Under the pieces are notes generated by a model that was not told where the DNA came from, did not search any database, and worked only from the letters and a program-made list of their open reading frames with translations. The position numbers and the translations under genes are program-made. Of a DNA stretch of 64,000 nt, positions 21,196 to 30,753 are shown piece after piece. Positions within the stretch are counted from its first letter, which is position 1, and the number at the start of each line of letters is the position of its first letter. Source of the DNA: Micrasema longulum (Eukaryota; Arthropoda; Insecta; Trichoptera; Brachycentridae); the NCBI GenBank assembly GCA_022494885.1, contig JAGVSM010000513.1, forward strand, positions 1-64,000. Direction: 5' to 3'.

Positions 21196-23129
21196 CTTTT
21201 TTGCGTTTTTTTTACTAGCTTTCCTTTTTTGCTAGCAGCGAGCAAGGCTTTTCTGAACACTCCGCATCTTGAGCTCCCAGCTATGTGGTTACTCTCACAG
21301 AGTGGGCAATGCTCCTTTTCTTTGCATTTGTCTGCGTTGTGGCCATCTCTGGCGCATCTGCGGCATTTTTTACTCATATCGTTGTTATTACAGCCGGCTG
21401 CTTTGTGTCCATAGGTCCAGCATCGGTAGCATTTTTCTAGGTCTAGTCTTTCTTTAAGTTGGCATATGCCAAAGCCTATACGGATTTTTTTTAGAGATAG
21501 GATTTTTTCTGCGTCTTGAGATTCCAGTAGCACTGTCCCAGCCTGCGAATCTCTTTCCATGGGTCGAAGTGGTTTTACTGTTAGAAGTTCCGGGTGTTGG
21601 ATTAGGTTTGTTTCCAACAGCGCCTTTTTAACTTCGTTTTCGTCCACTGTTGGGTCCATGTTCCCCAGATGGATTACTTTTTTCTTTCGTCCCATTGTTC
21701 TTATCTCTTTTCCGTCAACGAGACTTTTGATTTTCTCCTTTACTGCGTTTGAACTTTTTGTCAGTTTCATCAGTAACTGACCATTTTTCGTTTTCCTTAC
21801 GGCACCGATCGCGCTGACTTCTTCTTCTTTAAGTCCACTTTTTATTGTTTTTAGTGTGTTTGCGTACGTCTCTTGGGTTCCTTCAATAACAATTACTTCT
21901 GATTCTGGGTTGTGTTTAGTTTCCTTTTTTACGGTCTCTTTTTTCCGTCTTATAGTCACGTTGCCGGTTTTATTGTAAATGGCGGCTATCATCTTTTTAA
22001 AATCCTCGAGCTTAATTCCTTTCGGGGAGATCATAGTAATACATTCCTCCATATTTTTCTCGTTTAATTCTTTTAACTTAGTAAGTGAGTTAAAGAGCCA
22101 GCCCATTTCATTTTTTTCGCATATTTTCTCGTTTGAGAAGAACACTGTGAAATTTTTGCTCCTCGTCACTTTCCCGTCCCCTGTTTCGTATGTTATAACC
22201 TGTGATATATCTGTGAAATATCCCTCTTGACATTCTGTTTTCTTACCTTCTAGTATTTCAGGGTATCTTTGAAAGAGTTCTTGGTCCAGGCTTGTTCGTT
22301 TATTGTCATTGCAGAAGTAAGCAATTCTTCCAATGTGCGGCCTTAGGAGATCGCCACTTTCAACTACTATGTTTTTAAAGTTATTTTTATTCCATTGTAT
22401 TTTTAAATGTTTTTCAAAATCTTCGAAGTCCAAAATTTCATGTTCGTCCAGGTCAAAAATCTCAGGAGTTTTATTTAAGCAATTGGGACATTTAGAGCCT
22501 GTTTTGTGATTTTCGTTATCTAAATGCGTTGTAGGGGCTATTTTTTTATATTCGGCTATTTCAGATTCAAGAAGAGCAAATCTCTCTTCCTGAGAGAACT
22601 TATATTCTGAAAATTCCTTCTGAATTTGGTTGATTCGTTCATTGTCCATATTTTGTCGTGATATGGCCCTTGTGACTAAACCTGTTAGTTGACACGACAT
22701 TCTCTTTATGTCTTTGTGGACATTTTTATTTCCATTAACGAAGATGGCGAGTTCATCAATCGTTTTTTTTAGAGCGCTATGCTCCCTCCTATTTTCGTTT
22801 AGCACTAAAGTGACAGGGCTTGTTACCAATTTTCGCTTTTTGGCCTCTCTATCTTCTCCTATGTCTTTTGTCTCAGAATCGAGCATTTCTTTTTCTGATA
22901 CAGTTTTTTGGTCTTTTTTAGAAACTTTCAGTGCAGGGGGAGTTCTTTGAATTGAATCCCTTCTTGAAAAAGGGTCCGTCGAAAGTTCTAGGTAATCTTG
23001 GGATAGCTGTCCAAGAGGTGGAGATTCTCCGCAAAGAGAGCCAGGCTGTTCGTCATCTTTTACAAGAAAATTTAAGTTTTTGTTGTTTTGGTTTTTGGTG
23101 TTTTGGTTTTTATTCATTTTTATTCCCAC
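21168..23129 (-). CDS. TRAS-type element 2 ORF1: Gag-like RNA-binding protein
   Basis: A 653-codon frame, longer than its counterpart in element 1 (463). The C-terminal third carries the expected knuckles CYRCWTYGHKAAGC, CRRCARDGHNADKC and CPLC..GSSRC, preceded by VIHLGNMDPTVDENEVKKAL, the RNA-recognition-like segment. The N-terminal half is Lys/Glu/Asn-rich, with a likely coiled coil at about residues 150-200 (DNERINQIQKEFSEYKFSQE) and an extra Cys pair CPNC. It lacks internal stops. It should bind the element RNA; the function is inferred from the family. Confidence 0.86.
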   Translation of the reverse strand: MGIKMNKNQNTKNQNNKNLNFLVKDDEQPGSLCGESPPLGQLSQDYLELSTDPFSRRDSIQRTPPALKVSKKDQKTVSEKEMLDSETKDIGEDREAKKRKLVTSPVTLVLNENRREHSALKKTIDELAIFVNGNKNVHKDIKRMSCQLTGLVTRAISRQNMDNERINQIQKEFSEYKFSQEERFALLESEIAEYKKIAPTTHLDNENHKTGSKCPNCLNKTPEIFDLDEHEILDFEDFEKHLKIQWNKNNFKNIVVESGDLLRPHIGRIAYFCNDNKRTSLDQELFQRYPEILEGKKTECQEGYFTDISQVITYETGDGKVTRSKNFTVFFSNEKICEKNEMGWLFNSLTKLKELNEKNMEECITMISPKGIKLEDFKKMIAAIYNKTGNVTIRRKKETVKKETKHNPESEVIVIEGTQETYANTLKTIKSGLKEEEVSAIGAVRKTKNGQLLMKLTKSSNAVKEKIKSLVDGKEIRTMGRKKKVIHLGNMDPTVDENEVKKALLETNLIQHPELLTVKPLRPMERDSQAGTVLLESQDAEKILSLKKIRIGFGICQLKERLDLEKCYRCWTYGHKAAGCNNNDMSKKCRRCARDGHNADKCKEKEHCPLCESNHIAGSSRCGVFRKALLAASKKGKLVKKTQKRSEPSPFSP

Positions 23130-23553
23130 GAGTAGTGAGGAAATATATCGTCACTGCACGTAGAGCCTCTTACATGCAGAAGGCTATTGTACAAAGGGGT
23201 TTCGCCTAGTGCCCCCAGGGGGCCGTTCGTGACACTGGGATTTTGAAACTGTCCCCAGTGCCATTCAGTCATCAGCACGGAGCCACACACTTTGACTTAA
23301 GACAGTAGCAGGGTTTGTGGGGGCCTGCTCCCTTAGGACACATCTAAAAAGACTAGGGCATGTCCATGCCTCCTTTTCTGTCAGGGTGAGGTCCCTTATG
23401 GCATGACGGACTGTAGACTAAAGGCATGCCTATGCCTAGGTTTTGGTTCGCGCCGAGTATTTTATTTCCTCGGTACCACACATATCTGTGAGGCATTCCC
23501 CAATCCACCACCGGGGGACGCGCCCAATGGGGGACCTTAAAACCCCGCAAGGG

Positions 23554-23625
23554 AACCTAACCTAACCTAACCTAACCTAACCTAACCTAACCTAACCTAA
23601 CCTAACCTAACCTAACCTAACCTAA
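23554..23625. repeat. Telomeric CCTAA repeats, 5' flank of TRAS-type element 2
   Basis: About 14 perfect CCTAA units (72 bp), ending at AAGAACTTTG and then the GACCT satellite. Confidence 0.95.
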
Positions 23626-23635
23626 GAACTTTGCT

Positions 23636-24780
23636 AAATCCGCACCTTTGCTGACCTCTGACATTTGACCTTTGACCTCTGTGATTTGACATTTGACCTT
23701 TGACCTCTGTGATTTGACCTCTGTCATTTGACCTCTGACATTTGACCTTTGACCTCTGACATTAGACCTTTGACCTCTGAGCTTTGACCGCCGACCTTTG
23801 ACCTCTGACCTTATCTGATCCCCCTACCTTTGCTGATCCCCCACCTTTGCTGCCCTTTGACATTTTACTTTTCACATTCGACCTTTGACCTTTGCTTATC
23901 TGACATTTAACCTTTGCCCTCATGACCTGACCCTTGCTGACCTTTGCCCTTATGACCTGACCCCTACCTTTGCTGAACCCCCACCTTTGCTGACCTGTGA
24001 CATTTGACCTTTGAGGTTTGCTGACCTGACATTTAACCTTTGACATTTGATCAATGACCATTGACCTCTGCCGTTTGCTCACCTGACATTTGACCTCTGA
24101 CCTTTGCTGACCTGTCATTTGAACTTTGACATTTAACCTTTGACATTTGACCTCTGAACTTTGCTGACCTGACATTTTACCTTCGACATTTGACCTCTGA
24201 CCTCTGCTTATCTGACATTTAAATACCATATACAACTTTCTAAAACAAGACAAGGACAATCAAGACTAATGAACCAGGGACTGAAATTATTCAATAAACT
24301 ACCAGACAAAACTAAACTTTACAAAAAATGTAAAAAATATTATTTTGAACAACAGAGTATAAATGAAAAATGTTTATATTATTTAAGTAAAATGAATGTT
24401 ATAATCCGTAAGGAAACCCAAAAAAACATAAATAAATTTTCAAATAAAAAAATAAATAAAAAAAACCTTTGATATTTGACCTCTGACCTTTTCTGACCCC
24501 TCCATTTGCTGACCTGACATTTGAAATTTGACCTCTGACCTTTTCTGATCTGACATTTTACATTTGACCTTTGACCTCTGACCTTCGACCTCTGACCTTT
24601 GCTGACCTTCTACCTTTGCTGACCTGACATTTTACATTTGACCTCTGACCTTTGCCTTCCGACCTGACCCTTGCTAACATTTGCCCTCATGACCTGACCC
24701 TTGCTGACCTTTGCCCTTATGACCTGACCTTTGCTGACCTGGCCTGACCTTTGTATACCCTTGCTGACCTGACCTTAACC
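23636..24780. repeat. Degenerate TGACCT-type satellite
   Basis: The stretch is built of short variants of GACCTTTGACC, GACATTTGACC, GACCTCTGACC and TTGCTGACC repeated with little higher order. It is interrupted at 24221-24464 by a small LINE insertion and runs on to about 24780. Long open frames across it (for example 23762-24259 minus, rich in QRSNVK) are by-products of the repeat and not genes. Confidence 0.85.
24221..24464 (+). mobile_element. 5'-truncated LINE tail inserted in the satellite
   Basis: The frame starting at 24269 reads MNQGLKLFNKLPDKTK, the usual extreme C-terminus of Jockey-group reverse transcriptases, and ends in an A-rich tail (AAATAAATAAAAAAAA). Removing 24221-24464 restores TCTGACATTT-AACCTTTGATAT, continuous satellite sequence. 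Only about 240 bp of the element were copied. Confidence 0.75.
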
Positions 24781-24794
24781 CTCCTTACTCTTAA

Positions 24795-25055
24795 GTCTAA
24801 TACTATCCTGGAAAACTCCGGAAAAACTAGGAAAATTTGGAAAATTTTACATTCTAGTATGATCCTGAAATAATAGAGAAAAATCCGGAAAATTTCGAAG
24901 TTTATTACAATCCCGAAAAATTCAAAAGTCTTTTTCAATCCCGGAAAACCCCGGAAAATTTAAGAAAATCCGGAATAATCAAGGAAAATTCGAAAGTTTA
25001 CTACGATTTCGGAAAACTCCGGAAAAATTGTGGAAAATCCGGAGAATATTGGATT
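24795..25055. repeat. Degenerate TCCGGAAAA satellite
   Basis: Repeated GGAAAA, CCGGAAAA and CCCGGAAAA blocks recur with a longer irregular period in which GAAGTTTATTAC and GAAAGTTTACTAC also recur. No coding content. Confidence 0.75.
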
Positions 25056-25139
25056 CGTTAAGATGTCTGACAATAAGAAATTACCTAGTCTATCTAATTT
25101 ATATTATAAAATAGTGGGTTATATTGTTCATTTTGTTTA

Positions 25140-28100
25140 AATATGTATTTTATTAGTGTTTACATCTAATCGATGAAAAATAAGTAGTGCAATTTTTTAT
25201 TTTAATGTTTCTGTATATTATTTTTCCAAATATTTTGTTTTTAATATAGTCAACGTGAGCATTCCATAGAAGATTGTCGTCTATAATTAAGCCCAAAATC
25301 CTACAGTTATTTACTTTGTTGATAGTTATGCTATCCATTTTTAATATAGGAAGACTTATAATTTTTTTCCGAGTAACACATCATATAATTTGATTTTTCT
25401 GGTGCAAAAGACAGTTTAGCTACTTGACCCCAAGTATAAACTTCGTGGAGGATTTTATTTGCTTTTTCTTCAACTTTTTTTATTTCGTTATCTGATACTG
25501 CCACTAAGACGTCATCGGCAAATGCATGGTAGTAAACTCCATGTTTTTCCAAAAGGTCAAGTAGTTCGTTTATAATGATATTCCAGAGAGCTGGGCCCAG
25601 AACGGATCCCTGAATACAACCTTTGGTATTGTTTTTAGTTTTTGTTATGCCAAAATGTTCAACAACTGTTCAGCCATTAAGTAATTTTGTATTGTGGAAT
25701 AAATATTTTTCGGGGTATCATTTTTTCTTAAGTTTTGTAGAATGCCAGGCCACCATGCATGATCGAAAGCTCCTCGTATATCAAGAGAAATGACAAGAAT
25801 AATGTTTTTTTTGTCTCTTTCGGCTATTATATAGTCTGTGGCGTCTTTTAATGCGTCTTCTGCACTTCTTTGGGCCATGAATCCGTACTGTTTTGAAAAT
25901 ATCTTGTTTGACAGATCAAAAGTTTGACACTCAGAAGTAGGTGCCAATTTAACCTTATACATATTATCTTTTCGAATATCTTTCCTAATACTGGCAAAAG
26001 TCCTATTGGACGAAAAGATTTCACTTCGTCGTAATCATCTTTTCCTGCTTTTGGCAAGATAATTGCTTTTGCAATTTTCCAAGTCTTAGGAAAGTATCCA
26101 ATTTCTAAACATTTGTTGTGTAGTGATGAAAAAAATTCTAGGTTGTCACGTATTATTTCGAAGCAAATATCACCCGTCAAACAATCCAAACCAGGAGCTT
26201 TCTTATTATTAAGGTGGCTCGATGCAAATAAAACTTCGTCTTTTGTGATTTCAGGGTCGTTTTCTGATAAATAGACGTCTTCCAAGTGTTTTCTTATTTG
26301 TTTTTGAATGTTATTCTCATTGGTGCACTGGTCGTCGGGGTAAAATGTTTCAGTGAGAAGTGCGGCAGTTTCGCTTGTATCGGCGCACCATTTTGTGCCA
26401 GATTTAAGAATCGCATTAAATGATTTATAGCTTGCTTTACACACTATATGGTTAATCCGGTCCCACACACTTTCTTTAGTTTGTCCTTCACAAAAAAGCT
26501 TCCAACTAGATATTTTTGCTTTATCAATGGTCTGGATGTATTTATCTTTTTCAACAATATAGTTAGCCATCAACGCAGTTTTCCTCCTACCTCGAGAATT
26601 AGTTACCTGAGTTTTAAGCTTCCGAAGTTGAATTTTTGCTTTGTTTATTTCTTTGCTCTACCATGGTGGTTGTTTTCTTTTTGTGTTATGTTTTAACTTT
26701 CGACATATCTCTTCACATCCATCTTGAATACATTGCACAATAAGATGAACAGAACTTTCAATCTGATCCGTATTCATGATAGAAAAACATTCTGAATTGA
26801 GGTTATTCCTTTTCATATTTTCTTTGGTTTTACCACATAGTTTTTTCCAGTCCAGATTGTCTGTGCAGTACTTTCGTGTTGACGTATTTTTTCTGTGGCT
26901 TTCTGTATTATGTGACTCGAGAAAAAATTCTATGGCATTATGGTCCTATAATTGTATAAACAGTTCATTTACTTTCCATCCATTGATTTTAGTTAATAGA
27001 TTGTTTGAGCAAAATGTCAAATCAATAATACTTTCTGACACTTTGTTCCATCTTATTGCACGAAAAGTTGGTGTTGTGCCCTGGTTCAAAACACTGAGAT
27101 TGTGAGAGGCAATAAAATTTGAAAGAGTTTCTCCTCGAGAACAGTTTCTAGGTAAGCCCCACATCACGTGCTTGGAATTAAAATCTCCAGCTAAAATGCA
27201 TTTATTTTGTTTGATATGTGAAATTCTGTTGCCAAGGTCATCAAGCATTTTGTTAAGATTACAATTAGGTTCAGCATACACAGAAATAATGGCAAGATTC
27301 AAATCAGGTATACCAACACAAACCACATTATTTGAGTAGATTGAATTTTCAAGAGAACTCATAATATTTCTGTTAAAAATTAGGATGGCAGCTTTATTCT
27401 TATTGTTAAAATCAAAAGTGTGGCATTGGTATATTTTGACATTTGCTGTATCTTTAATGTTGCCAGTGTTTCCAGTGTAAGGCTCTTGAATCATAGCCAC
27501 ATCAACAGAATTTGTTTGCCATTCTCGGATAAGTTCTTCTGTAGCTGCTCTGCTCCTTTGGAGATTGCACTGAATAAATTTGAGGCCCCTTTGGCTGCTT
27601 TTAACACTGGTAATCGACCCTTTCGCGGGCTCTTTTATCCATAAGAGAACGCAGTGGGCAAAGTTTGCTGGTGGCAAAATGACCATTATTTTTAGTTTTC
27701 CTGATTACACAATTATTGCAAATTGGATTTCCCTTTTCCTGATCTGGACAGTCCACAGTAGAGTGGTTTTAGGTACAATATCCACATTTTTCATCAGCAT
27801 TACAGTACTTTTGAACGTGTCCAAATGTAAGACATTTAAAGCATTGTACTAAAGGACTTTCATCCTCTACTACTACTCGTTGATAACCAATATTAACCTT
27901 ACTAACCATTGTAAGAATTTTCCAGGTTGACGGGCTCACTTCGCATACAACGTTCGCAAGAAGATCATTCCTGTTTCTCTTCTTGTATTTAATTTTCAGT
28001 TCGTTGGTTCCAATTTGTAGACTTCCGTTTTCGGTTTTCAGTGACTCATTAAGATCATCTTCGGTTACACCCTTTATGAGGCCCTTGAAAATGACCAGAG

Positions 28101-28785
28101 GTTTTCTTTTCTTTCCCTCTACTACCAAAAGATGGTCGGTTTTATTTTTGATTTCATGAATCATTTTGTCGCGGTCTCTTGGCGTGGCACAATTTATAAT
28201 CACTTGCTGGTTACTGATTTTACGCACTCCAGAAATTCCTATTCCGGTAGCGCAGACATTTATATTTCTTTTCACCATGCCTTCGATTTCTTCGCTTTTC
28301 TTTGTAGAATCACCAGATTTTACAATGAGGGCATAGCTCGGCTTTGAATGCACCGGCTCCAGGGAAGGTACTCGTCCAATTCCACCAAGAAACCTTTCAA
28401 AGTCTTGTAGGGTCGGAAGTGGAAATCATGGCTGTATGCTCCTTGACTGACCTCTCTAGGCTATCCAAATTGAGAGAAGGGGGACCGCAATCGGTAGAAG
28501 CGAGATGCCTTACTATGTTGTCAAGGCCCTTAAGGGATAGCAACACTTGTCCCTTTATTTCTCTCTTGAGATTTCCTGCGCTATTTAAAGCGTCAACAGC
28601 TGCGTCAACAAGAATGTGAGATTCCTCAAGAAACGATGATTTCTTTGATATAGATGCCGAAGATATAGGGCCCACAAAACCAGGATTCGGAGATGATTCG
28701 CGTGTATTAGGAGTTGAGCGTGACAGTCGGTCAGACGGGATTTTAATGCTCAAACTGGGTCAAGTTGGCTTAGAAGACATTTTGC
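25140..28785 (-). pseudogene. R1-clade non-LTR retrotransposon, broken and 3'-truncated
   Basis: On the minus strand ORF1 starts with an ATG at 28780 and is stopped at codon 7 (TGA 28760-28762). A frameshift lies near 28397, then the frame 28353-27769 has the knuckle CFKCLTFGHVQKYC. The second knuckle is hit by a stop, and pieces of the third (CNNC) follow. ORF2 has the endonuclease (KFIQCNLQRSRAATEEL, LAGDFNSKHVMWG) to a TAG near 26944 just before DHN. A TAG follows PPW near 26654. The reverse transcriptase (SFRPIGLLPVLGKIFE, YGFMAQRSAEDAL, SLDIRGAFDHAWW, FADDVLVAV) is split by frameshifts at about 25960, 25650 and 25340. The thumb reads ILGLIIDDNLLWN, and the finger and 3' UTR are missing. 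It is related to but distinct from the TRAS-type pair. Confidence 0.85.
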
Positions 28786-29631
28786 GTTTTCACTTTTCAC
28801 TTTACGTTTTCCGCAGACGGAGAGTTTTCATAGAAAATGTTAAAAAACGATAGGAGAACAGAACAGGAACAAACAGAACAAGACGTCTACACGAACAGTC
28901 ACTTGAGCCTTTTTGTCATAGAGCACACTGTATTCTTTTCTACGCAAGAAAAACGTAAGAAAGAAAAACGGAATAGTCAAGATAACTCGGCATGTGTTAG
29001 AGATAAAAATATAGTGTCACGGACTTATTTGATTGTTTTTAAAAGCCGCGTCTTTTAATGTTGGTTTGAAAAATACATATTTATCCACAAGGTGAGCGTT
29101 CGTGGAGAAGGGCCGTTTTCAGTTATTCCATGAAAATTGTCACTTTACTTTAAAATTTTAAAAATCTGAAAACGTACTAGTGTTTGCCTCTTTTATTCAC
29201 GTAGTTAAATATAAATGAACACTATATAACAAAAGAGATGGAGATTTTCAGGAACACGTGTATAACGGAAAAAACTGATTGTTTCGAAGACGGTAGGGGT
29301 TACACTATATGACCAACGGACTTTTTTGTAGAAATTCACAGAACACACAAGACGTAGAAAACAGAATGTAGAAAAACTCAACCCAAAGGGCAGCGTTTCG
29401 CTAAACGGCACTTTTATGTAAAAAAAAATATTTTTTTTAAAATATTTATAAAACTGATGAATTTGGAGAAAAATGAAAACAAGCATCAGAAGCGCACTAA
29501 AAATCCAAAGAAAATGATATGTAACAGTAACACAAAAACCACGAAAAAACTAGTTTTATCGCGATTTCAATATTTGAGCGTACGGAGCACACAGAGCGCG
29601 ACTTCCCTAGACGACGGTTTGATTGCAACTG
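28786..29631. other. Non-coding DNA
   Basis: Possibly the 5' leader of the R1-clade element up to about 28835; beyond that no gene or repeat was recognised. Confidence 0.4.
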
Positions 29632-29658
29632 GGTTAGGTTAGATTAGGTTAGGTTAGG
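29632..29658. repeat. Short TTAGG telomeric stretch, opposite orientation
   Basis: GGTTAGGTTAGATTAGGTTAGG and onward: five TTAGG units with one variant, on the + strand, thus inverted compared with the CCTAA blocks at 13.2-23.6 kb. Confidence 0.8.
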
Positions 29659-30753
29659 CTGTAGTCGGGTAAAACGAACGCAAAATTAGGAAATCATACG
29701 ATTTTGCCATTTTAAAACAAATTTTTGTTAAAAATCACGCAATAAAAAAAATTAAAATTTTATATTATCTAATATCTAATTCTTATTTAAAAACAATACT
29801 GTTTATAGGTATTTCTTTCAAAAAATGTACTTCAAAGTTTCATATAACTAAAATATAATTACTTTTAGACCGGCAGATTACGCCATTTCAAATTTAGACT
29901 AAGCTTGTTAATCTGGGATCACAATAAAGACTAAGTATTGAACTTAAATTAATTATAATGATTTGAAGATAATAAATTTAAAAAGGAGATGGCCGCGGCA
30001 GAATCTTGTTTTTTTGTTTTTGAAAAGAAATATAAGCATTTTAAATCACATAAATTTTTCCTTTATTTTTACGTAAAATTATGCAATTAGTAATACCATA
30101 AAAAATTTAAAAATATTGATTTAAAAATATGAACTATTTAGTTTTGTTAAAACCTTTTTTTATAGAACTGTTTTTTTTTTCAATACGATAATCTAGTTGT
30201 AATATTCAATTTTAAACAATGTCTTATTTGGGTTTTTATTACATTCAGATCGGCCCTCAAAGCGGCCGCAGACGGACGTGTTTTTTGTGCTCAAAATTTT
30301 AATGCCTTTTTCAAAACAAAATTTAGTTCGAAACATATATTTTTTGTGTTCCTTCTTACACAATTTAAACCAGGATCAAAACCAAGTTATTTTTTGAATG
30401 AATAGTTTTTTCGAATTTGAAAAATAATTCAAAAATGTAATTTCACGTCATATACAAACAACCATTAACGACGTCATTTTACTCGTACACAAAAACGGTC
30501 AAATTGCACATTTATCTAGGACATACCAGCACTCGGTAGGTACTATGTACAAAAGTGTACTTTAAACAGCCATATAATTATTACAATGTCGCAAACGCAG
30601 CTAACTTCATTGTACTTGTTTGACGTTTTGCTTATACCGGCGACTCAGACTAATAATATTTTCTATTAATCAGAATTACTTTATTTTAGAAATCAAATAC
30701 GAGTGATACTTTAATCCATAAATTTGGAATATTTAGTGACCGATTTTATCATT
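29659..30753. other. AT-rich non-coding DNA
   Basis: No gene or repeat recognised. Confidence 0.5.

Larger units (their letters stand above)
18076..23553 (-). mobile_element. TRAS-type telomere-specific non-LTR retrotransposon, element 2
   Basis: The element is about 5.5 kb long, minus strand, with a 16-nt poly(A) tail (18076-18091) and a 5' end at 23553 (GGTTAGGTT then CCC). It has the same target phase and orientation as element 1. A 5' UTR of about 420 bp (23130-23553) precedes ORF1. ORF2 has one frameshift in an A-run (21104-21112) and one TAG (20372-20374); otherwise it is open. Protein similarity to element 1 is clear but distant, and codon use is much more AT-rich, so this is a different subfamily. 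Confidence 0.9.

Noticed and set aside
23762..24259. 165-codon open frame rich in QRSNVK repeats (minus)
   Set aside because: It is a translation of the TGACCT satellite; the repeats have no codon structure and no family motif.
23636..24780. CRISPR-like repeat array
   Set aside because: The units are short, run into each other without unique spacers, and the context is an insect genome.
13238..29658. Telomere-telomere fusion point
   Set aside because: A head-to-head fusion would read TTAGG then CCTAA on one strand; here the order is CCTAA then TTAGG with 6 kb between.
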